64,000 nt of DNA from Schistosoma haematobium (lineage: Eukaryota > Platyhelminthes > Trematoda > Strigeidida > Schistosomatidae). The notes below the pieces were generated by a model that was not told the DNA's origin, searched no databases, and was given only the letters and a program-made list of their open reading frames with translations. The stretch is taken from the NCBI RefSeq assembly GCF_000699445.3, contig NC_067202.1, forward strand, positions 10,473,458 to 10,537,457, written 5' to 3'. Made by a program: the position numbers and the translations under genes. Of the stretch, positions 23,515 to 36,609 are shown one piece after another (position 1 is the first letter of the stretch; each line of letters starts with the position of its first letter).

Positions 23515-23700
23515 TAATAAGTAAATGGTTCAGTTGTCTAGAGGTTAAGCGTTCGCTCGAGAGACTGATAGGTCCTCGGCGGGATCGTGGATGAGCATTG
23601 CTGTGGAGTCCTACAATAGGACAAAACGGCCGTCCAGTGCTTCTGGGCTTTCCATTGTGGTCTAGCTTCAATTGGCTCATGATCTCAATTATTAAAATAA
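23515..23700 (+). mobile_element. Hammerhead SINE, inactive ribozyme
   Basis: Box A-like GTTCAGTTGTCTAGAGG, degraded box B, hammerhead segment 23598-23645 and 3' tail to 23700. Stem II (GTCCTACAATAGGAC) and GTC are kept, but the core reads CTGTGGA and GAAA has become AAAA, so cleavage is not expected. Confidence 0.75.
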
Positions 23701-24945
23701 TAATGGTTTGTCGATTTTGAAAATTTCTTTTAATAATTTTTCCAGTGTTACAGATTCTTACCACAAACATATAAATTATAAAAACAAAGCAGAATATCAG
23801 ATATGATGCATAGTTTAAAGTGAAGCAGTTAAGTGATTTACAATTAATAGTAATTTATACCATAAACTCATTAAAGCTAGACAAATCTATAAGATGAAGA
23901 GCAATGCCCGGTTGTTTTGTCCTAGTATGAAACGATTAATTGGTGTAAGCCACACACTCCGTACGAAGGATCCATCGTAACAGGTTTATACCCGCCGAAA
24001 GATTTAGTGTATACCTGGAGACTCAAAAGTTTGTTGAATAACATGTTGGTTTTTAAGACCATCGGCATTATTCGCAAATTATAGTAAGATCATCATACCA
24101 GTAAGTTGGCATGAAGAGCTGTCGAGTTCCATATAAAAACGAAGTATGAATCTTGAATTCCACTTTTAGCCTAGATCTGGAAAAAAATTGTATAACTATT
24201 TTGAAAAAAATCACGATCAACTAGGTGAGCTTTTTGTCTGAATGTAAAGACATTTCAACAACTCATATTGATAAATTCATACTGTATCAGACTAAGAAAT
24301 GTTAAGTTTTGTAAAGAGCTAGATTTTGCATTGATATCCAATGGCTGATGTTCTCATTTTAAATGAATTCATGATATTATATTTGTTAATACTCAACTAT
24401 CACCATCCATATATACTGTTATACCCGAATAGACCCAAGAAGACCCAAATAGTTTTGAAATAGCTATGTTCACCTCTTGGCTATCAACGAGTCTCAATCA
24501 CATATCAGTCCGTGGTGAAAATAAATTCACTTGGAATCAATGACATATTTATCATGATTTTATTGATATGCTCTGGTATCCATAAAGTAGTTAGTTTATG
24601 TCTACATATTTTTTTATAGACCTAACCGAATCTGTGAAAATAACTCACTATTATCATCGTTTAAGTCTGACAAAATTCCGGCTAACAAAAAATTATAACA
24701 ATAAACATTTTCACTTATTAAAGCTTATATAACGATAATGTATACGACACAATACAACATTTAACGTTTATTATGTTTGTTTGTTTTTGATAGAAAGTAA
24801 ATTAAAATTACGACAATAAACAACATTCATATCAATTATTATTACAGAATATTTACAAACGGACAATCAATGTACAACAAAAGTTTTTTATAATCAAATA
24901 ACAACATGTATATGAATAAGTACAACAGATGAGTAAACCACGGAC

Positions 24946-24994
24946 CTGTACGACGTTCCATATCAGCAGTTTTTACTTGTAATGGTCTTGCCAT
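24946..24994 (-). CDS. CELF: CELF exon: end of RRM1 (49 nt)
   Basis: This short exon follows the acceptor TTTCTTTAG and ends at GTACAG|GTCCGT. Its 49 nt equal the conserved CELF exon length. It encodes MARPLQVKTADMERRT plus one base, matching MARPIQVKPADSE at the end of RRM1 in CELF3-6 proteins. It enters in phase 0 after LPG of the upstream exon and leaves in phase 1 into EERKLFVG. It is flanked by the two largest introns seen here, about 13.8 kb downstream and 12.6 kb upstream. Confidence 0.93.
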
Positions 24995-25358
24995 CTAAAG
25001 AAAAAAGCAGTATACATATTGATCAATGGTCACAATATTTAAATATAGTAATTTTTATGGTTTTATAAAATATATACTACTGATATATTGTAAAGGTAGG
25101 CAAATAATTCAAACGAAATTTTTCGATCATATTGTTATGAACAAAACCCGTGTATTTCATACACAATTAGCGAGATATACTGATGAAAAATTGGTAAGTT
25201 CAGGGAAATATTTCATCTTATCAAAATATCAAAAGGATGTTGCGTCGATATTGGATTTCGGATTTTTTTTTGTAAATATAAAGTCACTAAAAAGTTTAAG
25301 TTTCCCTTTTAAGGACAGGATACATTAGAAATTAAGAATAATCATAAAGGTCAACGTT

Positions 25359-25404
25359 ATTTACTCTAGTAGAATAATATTGTTTATATTCTACTAGAGT
25401 AAAT
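25359..25404. repeat. Perfect 18-bp inverted repeat (hairpin)
   Basis: Arms ATTTACTCTAGTAGAATA (25359-25376) and its exact complement (25387-25404) are separated by 10 nt. Confidence 0.95.
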
Positions 25405-25959
25405 TGAATTTCAGGTCATTTAAACAAAGATGACACAAACTATAGTTTAAAAAACAACCTGAATAGAATAAAAAATCATGGCTAAATTTCAATTCAGAGT
25501 TTAGTTAATTATAAATGAGGGATTGATATATAGCTGATGAACTTAATATAGAAATGATTTATAAAAAGCCTGTTACATTTATCTGATAATTTCTATGAGT
25601 GAATGTCACAGAGGTAAATATGAAAATAACTAGTTCATAGTTAGATAGATATATATTTGATATTTTATCATTTCATAGCGGTGAATTCCATCGCAAACAA
25701 ACCGAGGTATATTCAACGCTAGATATCAACACACTGAGAATTATAGATGACAACTGACTACATTTACACGATGTAGTGAAAATGGAGAGTGAAGTTATCT
25801 GTGGCTTCGTGAAACGTCCCAACTATAAACACTGAATTTCTTCACTCTCCTTAAATTTTCTTGAAACAAGTCGATCTACGCTTATCAATCGCGAGTTTAA
25901 TCATATACGTAGATTCTTACGAAATGAAATTGTACAGAGTTAACATCAGCATCGAGAAC

Positions 25960-27060
25960 TCTGATGGTTAGAGCGTGCTAGGGAGTTAGAAATTGCATCT
26001 GCGTCTGATAACTGGTAGACTACCTCTCGACTCATCCGAAGCAATGGCCGCACGATGTCTAGTGTGAGTGAAGTAATCTATGAAGCTGATGGAACACTAA
26101 TCAATAACACCCTCCATGATGGCTGACAGCTATGAATGGATAGGTCTACTTGCAGTTGCATACAAACTATTGACTCCTGTCATGCTTCACAGGCCAACAT
26201 CGGTTGTGTGTCTTGATGTCAGGACCGCATTCGATTTGTTTAACAGGACCGTTCTCTGTGATTGTCTGTAGAACAAGGGTGTGTCTGGGACGTTTTGTTA
26301 ACATGTAGAAGTCCCTGTAAACAAACACTCCAGATATAGTAAGGATGTGCAAGCGCAACTGTTCACTGTTCCATTCAAGCAGTGGGTCTAGACAGGGTTA
26401 TCCAATCCCTCTGTTCCTCTTCAAATATACAATTGATAACATTCAGGAAACAGCTCAGATAGACGTAGTAAGTGGTGGTGTGCATCTGTTAAATGGAGAC
26501 TTTTCGATTTTGAGTATGTGGATGAAGTTGTCTTATTGTGCGATGATTCCCGAGCAAAGCGATTAGCATTTAATCAGTTGACCATCAGTATCTGAGGATG
26601 TGGCATGTGCTTGCACATTCTCAGAGCACAGTACGCTAGCAAGACTGGAAGAGGTATGTGCCTAAGATCGCCCTTGTTGGTGAGCAGTTAGAAGTGGTTG
26701 AGTAGTCCGTGTATTTTGGTCGGTCTGTAAGTGATGGTGGTGGACTGTGTGCTGAGATTAATCTACGCCTAGTGAAAGCCAGAACAGCTTATATTGATCC
26801 GGAACACAGTGACTTGTGTAAGCCTGAGCCAGTTTTTTAGCCTTCGTGAGGTCCATCTGTCTGCATGAGGTTGGGTGTACAGTTCATCACTGAGATCAGT
26901 TCTGTTGCGTGTTGGTGAAATCCGACCACTCCGAGCGGAGGATGTGAATCAACTCTGTAATTGATCATCATTGTCTACGAAAGACTGTTAACATTCAGTG
27001 GTAATGCATATCAGTAATGCAGAGATTCGACTGCGTGTGTGTGTTCAGTGACAGTGACGA
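25960..27060 (+). pseudogene. Decayed non-LTR retrotransposon reverse transcriptase
   Basis: Pieces in different frames match one reverse transcriptase. Around 26195-26235 VVCLDVRTAFD corresponds to the first catalytic aspartate region. At 26360-26430 SLFHSSSGSRQGYPIPLFLF is a changed RQGCPISPFLF motif. At ~26710-26810 VYFGRSVSDGGG and EINLRLVKARTAY form the usual YLGS...EI..R..KA segment. Stops and frame shifts between them, and loss of a readable YADD, show the element is dead. It differs from the RTE-like copies at 11.5 and 50 kb and looks like a CR1- or jockey-like family, but I cannot assign it firmly. Confidence 0.75.
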
Positions 27061-27071
27061 TAATGCAATTG
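27013..27071 (+). repeat. Left arm of ~57-nt inverted repeat
   Basis: Pairs with 27724-27780 in reverse complement. Both carry the (GT)n/(AC)n core and the GACGATAATGCAATTG block. Confidence 0.8.
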
Positions 27072-27723
27072 GTGCCACTGTCATGAAACGACGACTTCTA
27101 TGACTTGGATAACTGTTGCGAACATCAGCTCACTGAATATAATATAGTGAATTTATTTAACTACAGTGGGACTGGTTAGGAAAATGATTAGATCGTCGGT
27201 GTATGACATGGCGTCATGGTATAAGGGAAAAGTGTACAGCACTGGTATCTATCTATCCTTCACAACTCCATGGTTTTGATCCTAGAGATAGTGCAACTTA
27301 GTGTCTTGAGACGTTACGAGACGTGAATCGGACTAGAAGCCAGTAGCGATCGTGTTGTAACTTTCTTCTATGTTTTTCATATAAATGAGAAGAACCTGTT
27401 TAACTGAAAAGATCCTTTCTTAACTGATCTGCTTCTGCTAGTATTTTTTAAAAAACTCTCATTCTCTGTCTCCCCACCTTCACATCTTGTTGTGATCTGC
27501 CAATACCAATACAAATTCACTAACCTACTACAGACTGAACCAACAATCATCAGAACTCATTGTGAACGCTTAATCATTAAAATCACTGTGTTGATATTCA
27601 ATGGTCATTATTCATTTCACTGTAGACAACATTTTTATTTCAGACATATTAATTATTACTAAGCAGTTGATTATAGTTATTACAAAGTGTTATGAAGATC
27701 TTTAACATGAACGTCGATGACAT

Positions 27724-27780
27724 CAATTGCATTATCGTCACTGTCGCTGAACACACACACTGTTGAATCTCTGCATTACT
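27724..27780 (-). repeat. Right arm of ~57-nt inverted repeat
   Basis: Inverted copy of 27013-27071, about 650 nt away; probably a fragment of the same retroelement inserted in the opposite orientation. Confidence 0.8.
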
Positions 27781-28861
27781 AACATGGCATTATCACTAAA
27801 TATCAAAAGTCTTCCGGAGATAATGATGATCGAATACATAGTTCGCTCATATCATCAGCTCAGAGAGATCATATTGTAAAGTGACATAAACACGAACAGA
27901 AATGATAAGATACGGAATTTTAAATCAATGCTAAAACTATTTAAATAAATCAATCTACATTGTTTACAATGGTGAAAATATTCAATTATATGAAAAAAAT
28001 GAATTTATTCCAAATTTCCTATCCATTAACCATTATCTTTTCCGCCTTTTTTTCTCTTTCTTTTAAAAAGAAAAACAATAAACAACATAAAACACCGAAT
28101 TTGATATCAATGTGATGCTTTTTTATAAAAAGAAAAAGAAAAAGAAGAAAACTATTCAATATTTAAAAAAAAATTTATTTAATACTTCCGATGAATCGAA
28201 TAAATTTACCTTTATATTCATTCATTTACCTTTATTTATACATATGCATTCATTCATTCCTTCATTCAAACAAACAAACAACAACACCAACAACAACCAA
28301 TTATGTTTGTTTTAATGTTTTCCCCAACTATTTCCAACTATACGAAATATAGGCTTATAATGAATTATTAAACAATATGAATTAAATACATTAAAGTATA
28401 TATATATAGTTAAGAGTAGTTTTTATGGAAACAATTTCAATATGTATTAGGCTAATATTTCATATGGAAACTATACATAAACATGATGTGAATACACTTG
28501 AATGAATTCAATATGAGCGTTTTTTTTATAAAAAAAATTTTTTGTATTTTTATGTTTCAGTCATTGAATTTACCGATTACGGTTTACTTAGATACTCAAA
28601 TGATAAAATATATATGAAGATAAACAATATAGAACATTCATAATTTTTATAATTTTTCTCTTTCATTACTTATTGAGTTTATCATGTGGAATTTATTAGT
28701 TGTATATTATAAAACTAAAATACCCATGGAAATCATTTAGGGAAGTAGAAAATAGAAGTTGACTAAAATCCAAGGTCATAGATCTCTGGCATCATACTAC
28801 TGTATTATACTCATTAAAGGGTTTTAATGTTAGCTGGGATTGGATATCTTATATGAGGCCA

Positions 28862-28864
<3 letters not shown>

Positions 28865-28894
<30 letters not shown>
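28865..28894. repeat. (AT)n microsatellite, ~30 bp
   Basis: Uninterrupted AT dinucleotides. Confidence 0.98.
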
Positions 28895-28897
<3 letters not shown>

Positions 28898-29084
28898 TCT
28901 CTGGAACTATAAGCTGAAAAGAAACAGTTGACCAAAAGTTTAGTGTGCTAGGTGTTTCAGTAGCCAAAGTCATGTAACGAAAAATTGCGTAGGAACTTGA
29001 CACAAAATGACTATATTATATTATTTTATAATCTGATGTAGAATGGCAATAACAGTAGTAATGTCTATGTTAATATTCTTAATT

Positions 29085-29260
29085 GAATTTTGATCAGTCC
29101 TTGTTGGGATATGTACATCATGTGCTGACTCTCTGTACACGCTCGTTTTTTTCCGAGCTTTTCTATAAAATAGATGAACTGTGGCTATATTTAGGATACA
29201 GGATCCTATTCCCATCGTGTGTAGGTTCCACTAGCTGGGTGTGTCTCGATCACAATGTTC
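29085..29260 (-). repeat. Decayed second-subfamily hammerhead SINE
   Basis: It begins with a GATCAGTCC...ATATGTAC tail remnant like those at 11350 and 29790, then loses similarity. No ribozyme core is readable. Confidence 0.4.
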
Positions 29261-29794
29261 ATGTTTACACCAGAATTCAAATATAATAATTTTTACTTAA
29301 AACATTCCGTGTGTTATCCTTTGATTTACCGGATTCCACTACTATTAATAATCCATCTATTCTATAAAGACTTAGAAAAAGTGAATACATCAAAGGGATC
29401 CACAAAGAATAAACATATACTAATAAAGACTACTTCAAGTTCAATCGAAAATGCCAACAGTGGGATAATTTAAACGCTTTCTAACAATGACATCAAACTC
29501 AATGTATAAATAGTTATCTAGACACAGTAGCTTAGTAAATAAAGTTTTGGTAGTTTGGAGAGGAAAGTACTTCATTCGAATCTCGGTATAAATAATGATA
29601 TTATGATCCAGTTGCAACCAGCTCACAAGTCCTATACGGCAATAAAAAGCGCATCTTGAATTCCACCGCTTACTACGATTCCTCTATTTTATAAACCGCA
29701 TTAATCATACCAATAAGGCGATTTTTCTTAACATTTGGAGTGTTATACATAAGATAAATGTCAAAATTACTTCCAATAGACCTCTAGTGAATAT

Positions 29795-30060
29795 ATATGA
29801 TCAGTCTCTTATTATCATATGTTCACCGTGTGCGGATTGCCTCGACATTGTCTTAAGTCACAAGCATTATAAGCAACGCTGGTGACTAGCAACGGAACCC
29901 AGAACTCGCGTTTTTTCCCTACTAAGGACTCGTCAGCTAGATGTGCCTGAATCTCAGAGTTGATATTCACTCTGAGAACCGAACTCACTACTGTCCGCTT
30001 CACACACCATCACGTTATCTACTCAACTACTGAGCCCTGATAATCACTAGCTTGTACAAT
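29795..30060 (-). mobile_element. Second-subfamily hammerhead SINE
   Basis: On the minus strand a box A-like TCAGTAGTTGAGTAG (about 30030) and a B-box-like GAGTTCGGTTCTC (about 29980) precede a hammerhead relic (29899-29940) and a 3' tail to 29795. The core CTGACGA is intact, but stem II is broken (GTCC versus GGGA) and GAAA is altered, so activity is unlikely. Confidence 0.75.
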
Positions 30061-30126
30061 GGGCTGACGTTAAATCCATTTTGTGTTGCTTGTTGGTATC
30101 TTCTCACTGATGTTTAGGACTGTAAT

Positions 30127-30128
<2 letters not shown>

Positions 30129-30213
<85 letters not shown>
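30129..30213. repeat. (AT)n microsatellite, ~85 bp
   Basis: The longest TA tract in the window. An open frame through it reads alternating Tyr-Ile and is not a gene. Confidence 0.98.
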
Positions 30214-30219
<6 letters not shown>

Positions 30220-31034
30220 TGTTACTCTTTGGCTATAAAAATGATCATCGATTAGATTCATGCTTTACATTTGATGAACCGGTCTGAAACTAATTTAGAA
30301 AAACCTCAATTAATCTCTCGTTAATTAAGCAGAACAATTTCTTGATGATGATTTTATGATGATATAATGATGATGGTGATGTCATTTACTTTTCTTTCTC
30401 AGTGAGATTATAAGCTTTCGCTCGTTAACTCAGTGACTGGCAATCAAAAGGTAACATGAGAATAAAAAATTGATCAAAGGTTCTCAGTTAATTATTATAA
30501 AATGAAGGTTTAAAATACAATTTTTTTAGAGATAGTTGAATATACTACTGTTACTCTCGTTATTATGTATATATGTCTGTCAGAAGAAAACATTCTTGTA
30601 GTCTTTGCAGAGTACTTTCATTTTACGTCTGTAAGAATATGACTCTGACTATATGCATATGTATGTATGATGAATATAACTAGAAGACAAGATTATAAAT
30701 ATACATCTTCCTTGATTGATTCTTAGGGTGACAAATTAAAATTATTTATTTATCGGTGTGATTTAATCATTTAACAGAACTATAGAATAAGTTCATTGAA
30801 GGATGTTATGAATAATTTAGATATAAAAGATTATTAGATGTACTTTCATGTTTGTTTGTATTTACACCAGGAGTGTATCCAGAAATTTAAATGATTTATT
30901 CTTATTAAGAAACCCTAAATCTTAGTTACTAAGGTTTTTAAATGAACGGGGTATTCTGTCAATGATTACTTGTCACCAAAGCTAAGTGAAGCTTATTAAA
31001 TTATTGAAAAAAACTCAATCCAAAAGATATTTGG

Positions 31035-31190
31035 CGTAACTAAGGTGTTCGCGCACGAAAATGATAGGTCCTGGGTTGGGTACTCACTGTTGAGGATCCC
31101 CACACTAGGACGAAACGGCCGTCTAGTGCTTACATGTCTTCCATCGTGGTCTAGCTTCAATTGACTCATGAATACAACTGTAAATTTTCT
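31035..31190 (+). mobile_element. 5'-truncated hammerhead SINE
   Basis: A degraded tRNA-like head is followed by a hammerhead segment (31083-31130) with TTGAGGA for CTGAGGA, an altered stem II start, GAAA kept and triplet GTC; then the 3' tail. Confidence 0.7.
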
Positions 31191-31524
31191 GAAAACTTCT
31201 GAACAAAATTATATATATAGACTTAAATCCACCTCTTTATCATCTTCATTTAGATAAGCTCATCTGCAAGCAAAATTGAGTACAGAACTTTTTCACCTTA
31301 CAGTGAATTTAATACCTTCAAAGTACTATGAAATAAAAGCCATATTCTCAACCATAGTCAACCTATGATATACTATTTACGACTTCTTATTGTAACCTTG
31401 AAAATTTATTTTGTAGTTGATTACCATTAACTAGATGATCACTATCGAAATGGAAATTCATAAACACCTTACATATATAAGGTTAGTAATTACTAAAAAT
31501 ATAAATATTTACAATTGATTGATT

Positions 31525-31765
31525 ACTCAGTGGTGATCAATTTCATATATATCCATGTCCTTCTTAGTGCAGATCGAATCCTATCGACCAAGTTGCAATG
31601 TGACCACTAGTCTAAGTGACTCGATATTGCATGCACTATGTTAAGATAAGATGTAAGCATCAATTCCCTCAAGATTACAGGTACACCTTACTGACAAATG
31701 ACAAATAGCACGAAACCCAAGTCCAGAGTATCCTGTTGACTACCTCCAACAATTACTCATAACAA
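31525..31765 (+). mobile_element. Third hammerhead repeat subfamily
   Basis: A segment beginning GTGGTGATCAATTTC runs to a hammerhead-like relic at 31685-31735 (CTGACAA, GAAAC, AAGTCCAGAG) and ends in CTGTTGACTACCTCCAAC. Related segments occur at 39010-39170 and 49285-49350. The core G8 is changed, so this copy should be inactive. Confidence 0.6.
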
Positions 31766-32169
31766 TAATGGAAATAAATAACCATTTTTGAACCTTATTT
31801 AAATATTGTTTGCTTCGTTTTTTTTTCTTCTTCTTCTTCAGAACAGCACAAATAATTATTTAATTTAACCTGGTGACAATCTTATTAACCGCTATCACGC
31901 AATAATAAATTATCCATCACAATAAATTGAACATTTCATTTTGAACATAATCACAGTTTGCTTGTTAATGTGTATATTTATGTTTATTAGTCTTTAATAT
32001 TATCCTTTGATCCATTTAGATTATTTATAGTTACATTTACTAAAATGATTTTAATCATGCTTTGTCTTATTTACCTTAAGTTGAAATAATAAATGATTTA
32101 ATGTGTAAGATGATATAATATTCAATGGAAAAGAACAATTCAATCAAGAATCAGTATAGAATTGTGAAG

Positions 32170-32335
32170 ATGATTAAGTTTTTGATTGAGATCATGAATT
32201 GATCAATGTTAAATCATCATTGAAAGTATGGAAGCACTGGGTGGCTGTTTCGTCCCATTGTGGGATTCCTCAGCAGTGTGCATCCATAATCCCGCTCTCG
32301 GGATTCGAACCAAGGGCCTTCAGTTTGACTGATCT
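32170..32335 (-). mobile_element. Hammerhead SINE
   Basis: Tail (32180-32235), hammerhead (32233-32280) and tRNA-like box B complement GATTCGAACC (32302-32311). CTGAGGA and GAAA are intact, but the first stem II pair is A-C and the cleavage triplet has become ACC. Confidence 0.7.
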
Positions 32336-32754
32336 CAATCAATCAATCAACCAATCAAGAATGTAAGGTTTAATTACTCTAAGCGAAAGTCTATACTTCG
32401 GGAATAGTTTGAGCAACAATTGAATGTAATCAAAATTTATTTAAAAATTAGTAATGTGAAGACTAAAAACTACAGTTCTATCAAAGATTTCTTGTTTTCA
32501 AATATTCATAGAATAATCAATTGTATCATTGATAATAATGAATTCATGACAAATGAAGATTCAGAAAACAAAGTGTCTTCCTAATTGTTCTAATAAACAG
32601 GGTAAAAACGGAAACATTTGGAAATCGGGTATACAGGAAGCCAAGCCTTTCAGATCAGATATCAAATTATAAAAATTACAACTCAATAGTTCACAAGATG
32701 GATTGTTTAGTTATTTAGAAAATTCAAAAGCTCACTGTAACATACTCACTATAC

Positions 32755-32895
32755 AGAACGTTGAAAAATCATGATTTGTGTTTCGTCTTATTTAAAACTT
32801 ATCAGTAAAGTGTGCCTGGACTCTGGAATTTAAACCATATACGTTTATTTCCAAACACCAATGCATTACTCACTTAACTACTGGATCTTAGAGTG
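32755..32895 (-). repeat. Decayed second-subfamily hammerhead SINE
   Basis: Minus-strand box A-like TAGTTAAGTGAG, B-box-like GGTTTAAATTCC and a hammerhead relic (32770-32815) in which CTGACGA has become CTGATAA; GAAA is kept. Confidence 0.6.
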
Positions 32896-34199
32896 AATAT
32901 AAACTGTGAGAAGCAGGTGAATCTATTTAGTGAACCCGAAATAAAACGAAACTTACATCCTTTAAATAGTTATAACTTAATAGTTACATTCAGGAAATCC
33001 TCATAGAATGCACATATATCAAAACATATCATTGATCAATTGTAGTCCTAGACAACAATAGGGAATTACAACTAGTACAAATCAATATTTTCTATATATA
33101 TTTAATATGTACTTTATCACTATACGAGATGTGATTATTTTTGGAATATAAAATTTTCAAATACAATTTCCTTTATTCAATAAATAATTTATTTGATTAT
33201 CATTAAATATACCACCTACCAACCTACCTACCCATCAACATGGATGTACACATTCAAAGCTTATGGAGATTCGAGATATATATATACTACTGACAATCTC
33301 ATTTTTTCAATTAGACGAGATGGTGTGAATCTTGACAAAACTTTTTTGTTATTTCCAAGAAAAAAATAATTTTCATTTTTAATTTTATGATAAAATGTTT
33401 ATGTGATTGCCTCTAGAGAGTAAGACAGACAATAGGATGAAATGCTTTAGTGATGACGGTTTAAATGAATTATGTTAACCATGTATGTAAATCGGAATGT
33501 TTGTATGATTGTAATAGATTGGATAGTCTAATGGACAAAACACCACATTCTAATCATGTTAATTTTGACCATATACTATCCATTTTATGTTATTATTATT
33601 ATTATTATCATCAATCTTTGCTGTTTCGTTGTTGTTCAATTTTAAAATTTTTTTACTTAATTAGTGTGAAGTTATCTTCTCTCTCTCCCTTTACCTCTCT
33701 CTCCATCACTATATCCTTCATACACTTTCTTTGTTACCTTTCTTCTATCTTCCTCATCAACCACTTCTCACTTCACTTATTATTCAACTTTCTATTCTAT
33801 CGAACGATATATATTTATCTTTATGTTCTGTTTAATTAAAACCGAATTGAAATTTTGTTGTGTTTTGTTTTTTTAAATGAGAAGACAGTATTTCAATTCA
33901 TGAAAGACATGAAATAAAATTCTATTTATATCTGATAGTTAATAATCTGTGAATTTGAATGACTTTTTTTTGTTTTTCGTTCAGAAAAGTTTTTTTTTCT
34001 ATCATAGCCTCCTTCATATTTACAATTGATTTCAGGGATTGAATGAAGCTAGATAACTGTTTAAAAGTTGGCGGATCACTGAGTCGATTGGTTTCATCCT
34101 AGCTTATGAAATTGCTGAATGGAATATATGCAATCTCAACTATGCCAGTGATCAAATCCTTAGTTGAAGTACTTCTAAAAACTTTCATTACTGATAATC

Positions 34200-34330
34200 T
34201 TCATCAATTTCTTGCTGTTGATGTCTCCTCAGAAGTGAGCGTCCATCGCCCCCCAAGTGTGAATAGAACTGAGAACCTTCAATCTTGCACGCGAAGACTT
34301 AACTTCTATATCATTGAGCCAAGGGTCTGA
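34200..34330 (-). repeat. tRNA-like head of a hammerhead SINE, decayed
   Basis: This resembles the tRNA-like region of the other copies in complement (CTTGCACGCGAAGACTTAAC and ATCATTGAGCC). The ribozyme is reduced to GTCTCCTCAG. Confidence 0.45.
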
Positions 34331-36609
34331 TGGTGTATTTCAATAAGTGCAGCAATGGTTGTTACATGATTATAATTAAATCCAACAATCTTCACAATCC
34401 TATACTGACTGTTATTAATTAGTTGGATGTAATCTTATAGAGATCTTTAGTATTGGGCTAAACAGCAGTGTACACTCATGACTTTACAATGGGAATTCAG
34501 TACAGTGAAGCTGTAACTGTTACAATAAATACGATGTAGCTACTGAATATAAATCAAGTAAATCGGATTGTGATGGCTTCAGTCAATTAACAATATAGAG
34601 TAAAAATGATCTTACAATATTATTGTTTTCTTGGTGTCCTACTCTATAATTGTCCCACTCCATAGATAATAATATTCCAGCAAAACTCTTGATGGAATTT
34701 GTTTCGAACCTAGTCAATAGATGATTGTACAAGAATTTATCCAATTCTTAAAAAATATATTTGACCATTTTAAAATGATATTACCTAACTGTCATAAATG
34801 TTGACTAGGAGAGATAACACTGAATGAAGATTTCATCATCATATTATAAATATAAATAAAGTTAAAGACGTAGAACAGCGAAATCTTTAACTGGAATACA
34901 TCATGATTACTGAGAGATAGAGAGAATTAGTGTGTTCAAACCTCTACATGAAGATCATGATTTTACTGAGCATCGTAATGAGACAAAATGGTGGTTGAAT
35001 ATAATCTGGCTGATTCGCCTCTTCAAACTATCCAAACGATTCGGCAAAACCTACTTCAAGAATTGTATATTACAATTCACATAAATAATAATTTGATTAA
35101 TTGACTATCTCTTATTCTACTGAACAGTATAAATATATATGGAATAGCCTATTGATACATAATTAATAAGATAATTATTTGTTTTTGTTTTTTTTACTTT
35201 AAATCGGTACATGTTGTGTAACAACATTGGCCGACTGTTTCATTAAGAGAATTAAAATAAGTTAGGATATGTTCATAAAAATTATCAAAACATTTTCTCC
35301 CTAAGTATTATGACTAATCGATATTGTCATTAATGCATAGGCTTTGTAGACATTTTTGAATGTGATTGGCAACATCGTGCAGTGATCGTTTCGTCATGGT
35401 ATGGAACTCTACAACGGTATATATTCACATCCCCATTTAAGATAAAACTCGATCAGATCATGATGGGAATTATACAATTCATCAACTTCTATAAATCTCC
35501 CATACCAATACTATTACTATTAATAATAATCATGTGCTCACTAAGCGTTAATTTCGAGAATTTTAGTGAGAAAACGTGATTGGTGAATTTCATTAGTATC
35601 AGATGTGATGTAATTTCTCAAAAATAACATTCAGAAATGGTTTCACAATATTATAAAATGACTAACGGTGAGGATTCAAACTATCGGAGCCGACTCAATA
35701 ATATAAATTTAAGGCGCTCGCTGTCAAATCTAGAGTTTCTGAGTTTGATCTTCGGTGGGATTTTGGATGAACACTGCCTCTGCAGTTGTATACCAAATTG
35801 CAACAATTGTCTAGTGTTTTCTGGTAGTTTCACTGATTGTTTAGCTAACATCAGTCCGTTGAATAAATAATGTTGTTTCTTTGAAATCATTTTATTTTAT
35901 GCTATATCAAACACTATTTAAGAATTTTAAAAGTTTTGCATATGAATCAAGAAAAATGAGAAAAAACACTGTGTTAAAGAGAGGAAAAGTAAACTTTTAA
36001 TTATTTTACTTTCAGGATTGATCGAAACTGGAAAATTGTTGAATATTAGGAAACAGTATTTGGATGTTTCATCATAGATTAAAAACTCAGAATAATCCTC
36101 ATCCAGCCACTCTGTATTGGATCATTACCAGAAACACGAGGCCTTTAACTAGTCCTCATAACCCTTTATTGACTTATTTTTATTATCTTTCATTGGAAAT
36201 AAAGTTTGAAAGGTTTATCATTGATAGCATTATGCTTGTCATTAGGCTTGAAACTCATGAGTTCAAAATTATTAGGATTCGCAAACTAGGATGAATATAT
36301 CAATTGACAAGTATTTTTTTATTAATTATCCACCAGTGCTAAGGTGGATATCAGTTCATGATGTAAACTATATTTTAACTGATTAAAGTTTTGTAGAAAT
36401 TAGTTTGACTTATAAAAGTGTGACATCACTTGAAGTTTATTTGAAAACTGGGAGGCTACTTGTCCCTTTCTTTCTTATTTGGGGGCGTACAATCATGGTC
36501 TCTCGGAAAAAAATGAAGTTAACATAGTAAAATCTTACTAGTGAACCCTTAACCATTTAAACCACTGAGTTGGAATTTAATGGCGCGAATCACCGAATAC
36601 AATGTTTAC

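Larger units (their letters stand above)
19888..24945. other. Candidate upstream region of alternative first exon, then intron
   Basis: The first few hundred bases above 19887 would hold the 5' UTR and promoter of the alternative transcript. They are AT-rich with TA-rich stretches near 19990-20010, but I cannot name a defined promoter element. Beyond this are a TA microsatellite, a dispersed repeat and one SINE. No other exon was recognised. Confidence 0.4.

Noticed and set aside
30070..30261. 63-residue open frame rich in Tyr-Ile
   Set aside because: It is the translation of the TA microsatellite.
33465..33839. 124-residue plus-strand open frame
   Set aside because: Its Phe/Leu/Ser-rich content comes from T/C-rich low-complexity DNA. 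No domain, splice context or similarity to a known family was seen.
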